Assembly: GCA_900768245.1 (NCBI GenBank)
Contig: CAAGCE010000023.1
Span: 1 to 16,340 of the forward strand
DNA length: 16,340 nucleotides
DNA from: Oscillospiraceae bacterium
GTDB lineage: Bacteria > Bacillota > Clostridia > Oscillospirales > Ruminococcaceae
Direction of reading: 5' to 3'
Shown here: positions 7,627-13,603 of the stretch, one piece after another
How the letters are laid out: each line of letters starts with the position of its first letter
Numbering within the stretch: position 1 is the stretch's first letter
Made by a program: the position numbers and the translations under genes
Notes under the pieces: model-generated
Seen by the model: only the letters and a program-made list of their open reading frames with translations
Told to the model about the DNA's origin: nothing
Databases searched by the model: none

Positions 7627-7707
7627 CTATTCCCTATTGGCAGTTGTCGCAGATTTTGCGACAACTGATCTATCTTCCGATTCAAAAATAACTATATTAT
7701 CATTCAT
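7627..7707 (-). CDS. 26-codon ORF between hsdS and hsdR, likely remnant of a RhuM-family gene
   Basis: The ATG overlaps the hsdS stop by one base (TGATG) and has AGAGG 7 bases upstream inside the end of hsdS. It ends at TAG (7627). The peptide begins MNDNIVIFESED and then contains SVVAKSATT. Both parts look like separate pieces of a RhuM-family protein: the N-terminus matches the type N-G-E-I-V-I-Y-Q-T-D-E seen in the intact gene at 8930, and SVVAKSATT matches SVVRKFRTT (residues 73-81 there). The roughly 50 residues between them are missing. It could be a deletion remnant kept for translational coupling, or a carrier of the palindrome at 7641-7667. Translation is plausible; function is unknown. 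Confidence 0.5.
   Translation of the reverse strand: MNDNIVIFESEDRSVVAKSATTANRE
7641..7667. repeat. 27-base hairpin inside the mini-ORF
   Basis: CAGTTGTCGCA (7641-7651) pairs exactly with TGCGACAACTG (7657-7667) around GATTT. It has the same length, loop size and outer seven bases as the hairpin at 9715-9741. It encodes the SVVAKSATT segment and lies between hsdS and hsdR, where it could change the amount of hsdR message. Confidence 0.8.
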
Positions 7708-8930
7708 CAAACGACCTCTTTCTTCCCCGTCACATACTCATAGATAAGAGATTTTTTATAGCTTTCAAGCTCGGTTACGATTTGTTCTTTCTTTGCGATG
7801 AGAGTATCAAATATATTTACTTGTTTTTCCAAGTAGTCAGTAATCTCTATCTGTTCTTCAACAGGGGGAAGTACAATCTTTAAAAGATTTACCCCGTCCC
7901 AATTCAAACCTTGCCTTACTCCTGCACCCATACCATAAAAGCCTTTATAAATGTCGTAAGAATGCAAATAATAATATAAATACAAAGGCATATTGTTACT
8001 GTAGTTTCTAAGGGTTAGATATGCAGATGTAACAATACCACGTTCGTTTGACAGACCAACTCTCAAACTTGTGTGGTCATTCTGCAAATCGGTAAGTCTA
8101 AGCACAATATCATCTTTTTCAATTATGTTATAACCATCAAAATTTTCTGGAAGAAGTCCACCTATTGTATCAATGCTTTTCCTTTTTATCTTTCCATAGC
8201 TAAGTGACAAAAGATTCTTTTCAATAAGACCTTCATTTTTGTTCTTAACTTGACTGAAAAGCTGAAATGCAACCTTGACATCCCATTCCTTAGGTATCTC
8301 CCCAATCCACTCAATCCCGCTGCCTTTCATTTCTCTGTTCGGTCTGATACCCTTTGTAACAGCCTCGGTAATAACAGACTGCTTGAGCTTTTTGTATTCC
8401 TCAATTGTGGCTTTTGTTTTGGTGATAACATCGTCGATTTTGGCACATTCGATGTCGAGGTATGCGGCGATTTTGTTTTGTTCATCTTCGGATGGAATAG
8501 GCACAGGAAAATCTTGTAGCATAATTAATCTAACAGAATCAACTGTTGATTTCGAATTAGCAGTATCAATCATTATATAAAAATTATTTTTTAAATAATA
8601 ATACAACAATTTTCTATTTATTCCTTTGATTTTCTGAATACTATAAACTCTCTGATGACAACCGTATTTGCCGTCCACATAGTGAAACACTTTTCCAGCC
8701 CCAGCACCATCACCAGCCATAAGAATAGCTGGTCCTTCAAATGTGAAACTATTGCTTCTTTCAACTATTGGAGAACGAACATAAAATGGATACTCTCCGT
8801 CAGGATTATTATCCTGAGTATCTTGATTTCCAGTTAATATATTACACATATATCGTAACCTGCGCAATTTCCACTCTCTTGGTATCTCCCCAATCCACTC
8901 AATCCCGCTGTCTTTCATTTCTCTTGGCAT
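7707..8930 (-). CDS. hsdS: Type I restriction enzyme, S (specificity) subunit
   Basis: The 407-residue protein has the two-half layout of HsdS. Each half opens with the same sequence, M-K-[DG]-S-G-I-E-W-I-G-E-I-P (about residues 5-17 and 201-213), followed by a target recognition domain (about 20-150 and 215-350) and a conserved helical spacer (I-A-A-Y-L-D-I-E-C-A-K-I-D at about 155-190; I-T-D-Y-L-E-K-Q-V near the end). Each recognition domain reads one half of a split DNA site, and the helices set the spacing and bind HsdM. The recognised bases cannot be read from sequence. The start overlaps the rhuM-like stop by one base (TAATG), with only a weak GGTGG upstream, so it is probably coupled. 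No second hsdS or inverted partner is in the window. Confidence 0.95.
   Translation of the reverse strand: MPREMKDSGIEWIGEIPREWKLRRLRYMCNILTGNQDTQDNNPDGEYPFYVRSPIVERSNSFTFEGPAILMAGDGAGAGKVFHYVDGKYGCHQRVYSIQKIKGINRKLLYYYLKNNFYIMIDTANSKSTVDSVRLIMLQDFPVPIPSEDEQNKIAAYLDIECAKIDDVITKTKATIEEYKKLKQSVITEAVTKGIRPNREMKGSGIEWIGEIPKEWDVKVAFQLFSQVKNKNEGLIEKNLLSLSYGKIKRKSIDTIGGLLPENFDGYNIIEKDDIVLRLTDLQNDHTSLRVGLSNERGIVTSAYLTLRNYSNNMPLYLYYYLHSYDIYKGFYGMGAGVRQGLNWDGVNLLKIVLPPVEEQIEITDYLEKQVNIFDTLIAKKEQIVTELESYKKSLIYEYVTGKKEVV
8293..8336 (-). repeat. Internal direct repeat of hsdS, copy before the second recognition domain
   Basis: These 44 bases match 8881-8924 with one difference and encode the conserved sequence ahead of the second recognition domain. 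Near-identical DNA at both halves is the usual substrate for domain exchange by homologous recombination in hsdS genes. Confidence 0.9.
8881..8924 (-). repeat. Internal direct repeat of hsdS, copy before the first recognition domain
   Basis: This is the partner of 8293-8336, with 43 of 44 bases identical in the same orientation. It covers codons of the first M-K-D-S-G-I-E-W-I-G-E-I-P element near the hsdS start. Confidence 0.9.
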
Positions 8931-9958
8931 TATTTCGCACCACCATTCTTCTTTGCCTTTTCACCAAGCATTTTTATTGTGCTGAGATATTCTTTTTCAA
9001 CGGGAGAAAGCTCTTTGACCTGATACTTTCTGTATTCAGCGGTTGCTTTGTCCATAGCTTGTTTATGACTTATTTTACCTGCATTATCAAGCACTTTTTC
9101 GCCTGTTGATGCAAGTATGCCGTCAAGATGCTTTACATAATCGCTCATATACATTGGTTTATGTTTCATTGCCTGAACTTCGGCAAAATCAAAATATCCC
9201 GAAACAAGGTTATTAAGAACCTTTAATTCTTCATTGGAAAGATAGTTTTTCGCTGTTTTAACATCATTCAGCGTTGGAAAATCGCCCGAGAAATTTGTAA
9301 GGCCCATAAACGGCTTTTCAGAGTCGGCTCTCTCATATATGACCTCTGCTGCGGTATGTCCGTGCGCCGCAAAGTGCAGCTTATTCTGAACAAGCTTGAA
9401 AAATGCAATAGATTCAGGGCTTTTGGGGTCATAATCCACACTTGTTGCATAAAGGTCGAGCACCTGACGATACATCACCTTTTCAGACGAACGGATATCA
9501 CGAATACGGTCAAGGAGTTCTTTCCAGTAATCCCCGCCGCCAAGATTTTTTAACCGCTCATCGTCCATTGTAAAACCTTTTATCATATATTCTTTCAGAC
9601 GTTCGGTAGCCCATCGTCTGAACTGAGTGGCAATCAGCGATTTTACCCTGTATCCGAGAGAAATAATCATATCGAGATTGTAATGTGTAATGTTATAGCT
9701 TTTTCCGTCTGCACCAGTTGTTCGGAATTTCCGAACAACTGAATTTTCTTCAAGCTCGCCTTCTTCAAATATATGCTTTATGTGTTCACTTATATTTGAT
9801 TTGCTTGTCTGATACAATTCGCATAATTGAGCCTGCGTCAGCCATACGGTTTCATCTTGAAATTTCACATCAATTTTTGTATGTCCTTCATCGGTTTGAT
9901 ATATAACTATTTCGCCATTATTTACATTTTCGGGAAGGCTGCTGCTTTTGGTACTCAT
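8930..9958 (-). CDS. RhuM-family protein encoded within the type I RM operon
   Basis: The 342-residue protein matches the virulence RhuM family (Pfam Virulence_RhuM). An N-terminal putative DNA-binding part has V-W-L-T-Q-A-Q-L-C-E-L-Y-Q-T-S-K-S-N-I-S (about 38-57). It is followed by N-S-V-V-R-K-F-R-T-T-G-A-D-G-K-S-Y (72-88), Y-N-L-D-M-I-I-S-L-G-Y-R-V (93-105) and Q-F-R-R-W-A. The C-terminal half has the family signature H-G-H-T-A-A-E-V-I-Y-E-R-A-D (199-212). Biochemical function is unknown; the name comes from a Salmonella pathogenicity-island gene. Such genes often accompany type I RM loci. It overlaps hsdM by one base (TAATG) with a strong AAGGAGG 7 bases before the start, and overlaps hsdS by one base. 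That tight packing suggests it is made in step with the methylase and may regulate or modulate the RM system. Confidence 0.85.
   Translation of the reverse strand: MSTKSSSLPENVNNGEIVIYQTDEGHTKIDVKFQDETVWLTQAQLCELYQTSKSNISEHIKHIFEEGELEENSVVRKFRTTGADGKSYNITHYNLDMIISLGYRVKSLIATQFRRWATERLKEYMIKGFTMDDERLKNLGGGDYWKELLDRIRDIRSSEKVMYRQVLDLYATSVDYDPKSPESIAFFKLVQNKLHFAAHGHTAAEVIYERADSEKPFMGLTNFSGDFPTLNDVKTAKNYLSNEELKVLNNLVSGYFDFAEVQAMKHKPMYMSDYVKHLDGILASTGEKVLDNAGKISHKQAMDKATAEYRKYQVKELSPVEKEYLSTIKMLGEKAKKNGGAK
9715..9741. repeat. 27-base perfect hairpin inside the rhuM-like gene
   Basis: CAGTTGTTCGG (9715-9725) pairs exactly with CCGAACAACTG (9731-9741) around AATTT. It encodes SVVRKFRTT. Outer arms and loop size match the hairpin at 7641-7667, while the inner four base pairs differ in a paired, compensatory way. 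Confidence 0.8.
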
Positions 9959-11709
9959 TATTCTTCCTCCTTGTGAAACAGGCTTTTCAGCGACTCGGAA
10001 ATACTGTTTTCCAGACCGATTATCCTGCCGAGAATATCCTCGCTGTTTTCGGGCTTCTGATATTCGTAAAAATATCGTGTCATTGGTATCTCATAGCCAA
10101 CCTTGGTTTTCTTTCTGTCTATCCACGCATCGGGAGCATAAGGCAGAACTTCTCTCTCAAAATAGCTGTCAATGTCCTCGGTAAGAGGTACATTTTCCGT
10201 ATCACGAAGATTTGCGTCCGCAACAGGCTTGCCCTTTTTCTTAATTATTTCGCCGTTTTCATCTCTTTGCGGACGCTCAACGACTATCTTGTTATATCCG
10301 AACTCAACACTGTCAAAGATCTTGCTTTCACAGTATATGCCACCCTTTTCGCCGTAGATCCCATTGACAAATTCACCGTAAGCTTTTACTATCATTTCAC
10401 GACAGCGATCGGTTATATCATTCCGCTTTGTGCCGATAGATTTTCTTCGCGGTTCATAACAGTGAGAAGCATCAATAAGCTGCACTTTGCCTGCACGTTC
10501 CTCGGGCTTGGCCTTATTGAGAACCCATATATATGTACTGATACCCGTATTCATAAACTGGTCCGTTGAAAGCTGCACAATGGTTTCAAGCCAATCATTT
10601 TCAAGAATATACTGACGGATATTGGACGGACCGCTGCCCGCATCGCCCGAAAACAGCGGAGAACCATTCTGAATAATAGCCATTTTGCCGTCGGCTGCAA
10701 GCTTTGAAAGACCGTTGAGCACAAAAAGCTGCTGTCCGTCGGATATTTTCGGAAGTCCGGGGGAAAATCTTCCATTCTCACCCATAGCCGCTTCCGCCTC
10801 GACTGCTTTCTGTTCACGCTTCCAATCAATTCCGAAAGGTGGATTTGAAATGATTCTGTCGAATGTGTAATCCTTGAATTTATCGTCGGAAAGAGTATCA
10901 CCGAATCTCATATTGTTGGGATCTCCGCCCCTTATCATCATATCAGCCTTTGCAATAGCAAATGTGGAAGGGTTGAACTCCTGTCCGAAACAGGTAACTT
11001 CCGTTTCGCTGTCAAGTGTGTGTATGCGTTCCTCCATACAGGAAAGCATCTGAGATGTTCCCATAGCCATATCATACACAGTAATGGTATCGCCGTTGAA
11101 TTTTGTGTCGCAAAGCAGAATATCTGTCATAAGGTAGATTATATCACGGGAGGTAAAATGCGCTCCGGCTTCTTCGCCGTAGGATTCATTGAAACGGCGC
11201 ACAAGGTCCTCAAAAATATATCCGCAGTCAACCGCACTTATCTTGTCGGGACCGAGATAGCCTTTCTGCGATGCAAATTCCTTGATGACAAGATAAAGCG
11301 TGTTGCTTTCAACCATTCGCTTGATAATATTGTCAAATTCAAACTTTGCAAGCACGTCCTTTACATTGTCGGAAAACCCGTTCAGATAGTCAGCAAAGTT
11401 GACTTCGATATTGTCGGGATCGGCAAGGAGCTTTTCAAAGGTAAACTTTGATATATTGTAGAACTGATAGCCCGAAGCCTTGCGGAGAAAGCCGTCAACC
11501 ACTTCAAGAGTTTTGACCTTTTCGTACTGTTCAAGCACTTTTTCGTGTGTAGGCAGCAAGCAGTCGTGAAAACGCTTGATAACGGTCATAGGAAGAATTA
11601 CAAGTCCGTACTCGTGAGGCTTGAATGGACCTCTCAGCATATCGGCAACGTTCCATATCACGGTTGACTTCTCGGCTATATTTGTACCTACATTTGTTAT
11701 TTCAGGCAT
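9958..11709 (-). CDS. hsdM: Type I restriction enzyme, M (adenine methyltransferase) subunit
   Basis: The 583-residue protein has an HsdM N-terminal helical domain (I-W-N-V-A-D-M-L-R-G at about 18-27; V-I-L-P-M-T-V-I-K-R-F at 37-47) and an N6-adenine methylase domain. The family sequence F-E-D-L-V-R-R-F-N-E (166-175) with A-H-F-T-S-R-D (183-189) and the catalytic NPPF (299-302) are present. Motif I, which binds S-adenosylmethionine, reads V-Y-D-M-A-M-G-T-S-Q-M-L (211-222) instead of the usual D-P-x-x-G-T-G-G-x-L. I believe I have seen this form in other gut-bacterial HsdM proteins but cannot confirm it. HsdM dimers with HsdS methylate adenine in both strands of the site. The ATG follows AAAGGGAG by 8 bases, and a fully consensus promoter lies about 64 bases upstream. 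It is the first gene of the operon. Confidence 0.95.
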   Translation of the reverse strand: MPEITNVGTNIAEKSTVIWNVADMLRGPFKPHEYGLVILPMTVIKRFHDCLLPTHEKVLEQYEKVKTLEVVDGFLRKASGYQFYNISKFTFEKLLADPDNIEVNFADYLNGFSDNVKDVLAKFEFDNIIKRMVESNTLYLVIKEFASQKGYLGPDKISAVDCGYIFEDLVRRFNESYGEEAGAHFTSRDIIYLMTDILLCDTKFNGDTITVYDMAMGTSQMLSCMEERIHTLDSETEVTCFGQEFNPSTFAIAKADMMIRGGDPNNMRFGDTLSDDKFKDYTFDRIISNPPFGIDWKREQKAVEAEAAMGENGRFSPGLPKISDGQQLFVLNGLSKLAADGKMAIIQNGSPLFSGDAGSGPSNIRQYILENDWLETIVQLSTDQFMNTGISTYIWVLNKAKPEERAGKVQLIDASHCYEPRRKSIGTKRNDITDRCREMIVKAYGEFVNGIYGEKGGIYCESKIFDSVEFGYNKIVVERPQRDENGEIIKKKGKPVADANLRDTENVPLTEDIDSYFEREVLPYAPDAWIDRKKTKVGYEIPMTRYFYEYQKPENSEDILGRIIGLENSISESLKSLFHKEEE

Positions 11710-11772
11710 AACAGTTACTCCCTTTTATTAAACTGCTTCGTTTTATCGGACTAAAATCCATTATTACTATTT

Positions 11773-11801
11773 ATTATATCATAATCAACATTATATGTCA
11801 A
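11773..11801 (-). promoter_or_regulatory. Fully consensus promoter of the hsd operon
   Basis: On the minus strand TTGACA (11796-11801) is followed by exactly 17 bases and TATAAT (11773-11778). The hsdM start is 63 bases past the -10 box. A promoter this strong usually needs a repressor; a palindrome covers its -35 box. Confidence 0.9.
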
Positions 11802-11810
11802 TCATTGACA
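11796..11810. promoter_or_regulatory. 15-base palindrome over the hsd -35 box, possible operator
   Basis: TGTCAATCATTGACA reads the same on both strands except for its centre base. Its end is the TTGACA of the promoter. A dimeric repressor bound here would block the polymerase. Candidates in the window are the RhuM-like protein and the XRE protein at 13245; no evidence distinguishes them. Confidence 0.5.
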
Positions 11811-11815
11811 TAATA

Positions 11816-11843
11816 GCCAAAATAACCACAGGGTCATTTTGGC
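11816..11843 (-). terminator. Possible terminator of the nuclease gene
   Basis: GCCAAAAT (11816-11823) pairs exactly with ATTTTGGC (11836-11843), and three further pairs are possible inside. It is 36 bases past the nuclease stop and just upstream of the hsd promoter. The exit is not a T-run, so termination is uncertain. Confidence 0.4.
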
Positions 11844-11878
11844 CATTTGTAACAAAATCACATTTTAAACATTACTTT

Positions 11879-13009
11879 TTATGAATTGCAGTGTTTACAA
11901 GGCACATACCCCATATCAATAACCTCATCACGGGAGCAAGTGACTTCCTGCTTATTCTTATCTTTCATATCCTTAACGCTCGAACAGCTCGGAAGATGAA
12001 ATTTCTTCGTATTTGTGTTAAGAACATAAGTACAACTTCCTGATGATGTGCTATTTACAACAGCTGTGCCTGATTTTTCTTTGACCGTAACCTTGCAGAT
12101 TGCTTTCAAACCGTTAGTTGTTTTTGCTGTAATCGTAACCGTTCCTGCCTTTACTGCTGTGACTTTGCCGTTCTTACTAACTGTTGCGATTTTATTGTTG
12201 CTCGAATACCAGGTCACAGACTTTACAGCTGATTCGGGTGAGGTTACTGCAACAAGTGTTTTGGACTGTCCGACTTCAAGAGCATATTTGGTATAGTTAA
12301 GCGTGATTGAAGCAATAGTGCCGTCAGAAAGCTTGCTGTCACCGTTCGTATAGTCGATCGTTATCCCCGGCTGAACATTGTAGCAATAAACATTGAATGA
12401 TACACCTTTTCCCTTGTCCTCAACGTAGTAAGCCTCAATCTGCACACCGCTTGCAAGCAGATTATCCCCCTTGAATATTGGTGTTACACGATACAAAACG
12501 TGATTATCGGTTTCTTCAACATAGTCCGCAACCAAATTTTCAAACGGCAGCATACCCTCAACATTAAGATACCTTGTTCCCGTGATAAGGTTCTTCTCAT
12601 TTGCATTTTCGGCTGTAAGCTGATAACCTATCAAATGGCAGCGGTTGTACAGATACTTTCCTTCAACATTGTCATACTTGACTGTGTGCCAGCCCGAAGG
12701 CTTTATCATTCCGATATTGCCCCTCTCTTCGGTGGGCATGGTTTCCCTGCATACATTGGCATAAGCTGCACCGCACCTACCGAGATCGTCAAGCTTGCTG
12801 TATTTTTCAAACGCCTTTGAAGTCATATCCTTTTTGCTGAAGCTCGGAACATTATCATTTAGCTCAACATAGGCTTCGCCCGAATATACAGGCAGATTAT
12901 TCAGCGTGATTTTTTCTTTCTGCAACGCCGCCGATGCAGGCATCACCGACAGATTGCACACAAGGCTCAATGCCATCAGCAGACATAGAAATACATTCTT
13001 CTTTTTCAC
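11879..13009 (-). CDS. Secreted EndA/NucA-like DNA/RNA nuclease with Big_2 and Cys/His tail
   Basis: The 376-residue protein starts with a signal peptide (charged MKKK, hydrophobic core, likely cleavage after A-S-A near residue 27). A beta-beta-alpha-metal DNA/RNA non-specific endonuclease domain spans about 40-215, with the active site Y-N-R-C-H-L-I-G-Y (121-129, His125) and E-K-N-L-I-T-G-T-R-Y-L-N (138-149). The family usually has D-R-G-H; here it is N-R-C-H. A bacterial Ig-like Big_2 domain follows (about 232-310), ending in A-G-T-V-T-I-T-A-K. The tail (328-374) has K-K-F-H...C and G-Y-V-P-C-x2-C, like the tail of the 329-1309 protein. The product is likely exported and bound to the cell surface, degrading nucleic acid for nutrition or uptake. 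It starts with GTG behind AGGA. Its placement next to an RM operon may be coincidence. Confidence 0.88.
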   Translation of the reverse strand: MKKKNVFLCLLMALSLVCNLSVMPASAALQKEKITLNNLPVYSGEAYVELNDNVPSFSKKDMTSKAFEKYSKLDDLGRCGAAYANVCRETMPTEERGNIGMIKPSGWHTVKYDNVEGKYLYNRCHLIGYQLTAENANEKNLITGTRYLNVEGMLPFENLVADYVEETDNHVLYRVTPIFKGDNLLASGVQIEAYYVEDKGKGVSFNVYCYNVQPGITIDYTNGDSKLSDGTIASITLNYTKYALEVGQSKTLVAVTSPESAVKSVTWYSSNNKIATVSKNGKVTAVKAGTVTITAKTTNGLKAICKVTVKEKSGTAVVNSTSSGSCTYVLNTNTKKFHLPSCSSVKDMKDKNKQEVTCSRDEVIDMGYVPCKHCNS

Positions 13010-13051
13010 AAAAAGTCCTACCTAACAGTAATAAATTTGCTTTGCAATCTC

Positions 13052-13060
13052 ATTATATCA
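13052..13060 (-). promoter_or_regulatory. Extended -10 promoter of the nuclease gene
   Basis: On the minus strand TGATATAAT (13052-13060) is an extended -10 element. The -35 region 17 bases upstream is poor. A TTGACA (13072-13077) is present but only 14 bases from the -10 region, too close to be its partner. The start codon is 43 bases downstream. Confidence 0.5.
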
Positions 13061-13244
13061 GAACGAGTGTGTCAAAATACGGACAACTAACACTCTGTTT
13101 TCAGCAAACCAAATCAATCTTATGCTTAATAATATTATATACTTGCTTACTAATACAGTCAATAGCTAACTATTTATTGCTGAATAATTTTCCGCCTGCG
13201 GATATAATTATATCAGAGTATGATTATTAAGCGAGGGCACAAAT

Positions 13245-13523
13245 ATGAGCAAAGAAGTATCCTTCAAGAATCACGACCGCTTTATTCAGCTGGGCGTTGC
13301 AATATCATCATTGAGAAAAATCAGAGGTATGTCGCAGGAAAAGCTTGCAGAAAAAGCAGGCATAAGCCGTTCCCTGCTCAGCGTAATAGAAGCACCGAAT
13401 ATCGCTCATTGTTTTTCTATGGAAGTGTTCTATAATATTGCCGATGCACTCGATGTTTCGCCATCCGATCTTCTGACAGCTTCGCTTTTTCCCGATAATA
13501 TTATCAATAAAAATTCGGACTGA
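13245..13523 (+). CDS. Small XRE-family transcriptional regulator
   Basis: The 92-residue protein is almost entirely one Cro/C1-type helix-turn-helix domain (about 16-78): L-R-K-I-R-G-M-S-Q-E-K-L-A-E-K-A-G-I-S-R-S-L-L-S-V-I-E, then F-Y-N-I-A-D-A-L-D-V-S-P-S-D-L-L. No effector domain is present, so it resembles a repressor or the control protein of an RM or toxin system. GAGGG lies 7 bases before the ATG. A TATAAT at 13203-13208 could be its -10 box, with a weak -35. It is divergent from the nuclease gene across a 235-base shared upstream region, so it may control that gene or itself. In size it also fits RM control (C) proteins, although it is not adjacent to the hsd promoter. Confidence 0.85.
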   Translation: MSKEVSFKNHDRFIQLGVAISSLRKIRGMSQEKLAEKAGISRSLLSVIEAPNIAHCFSMEVFYNIADALDVSPSDLLTASLFPDNIINKNSD

Positions 13524-13547
13524 CTAAATATACTTACAAAACCAAAA

Positions 13548-13580
13548 GAGCTGCACTCACAGATCATGTGAATGCAGCTC
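13548..13580 (-). terminator. Convergent terminator between the XRE and HD-GYP genes
   Basis: GAGCTGCACTCAC (13548-13560) pairs with GTGAATGCAGCTC (13568-13580) with one mismatch around a 7-base loop. On the minus strand it is followed by TTTTGGTTTTG, serving the gene that stops at 13604. It also lies 25 bases past the XRE stop and may end that transcript too. Confidence 0.75.
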
Positions 13581-13603
13581 CTGTTGTATATTATATATTT
13601 CAA

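Noticed and set aside
9973..10569. 198-codon plus-strand ORF
   Set aside because: It lies antisense to hsdM, whose frame shows strong family conservation; it has the composition of a shadow frame.
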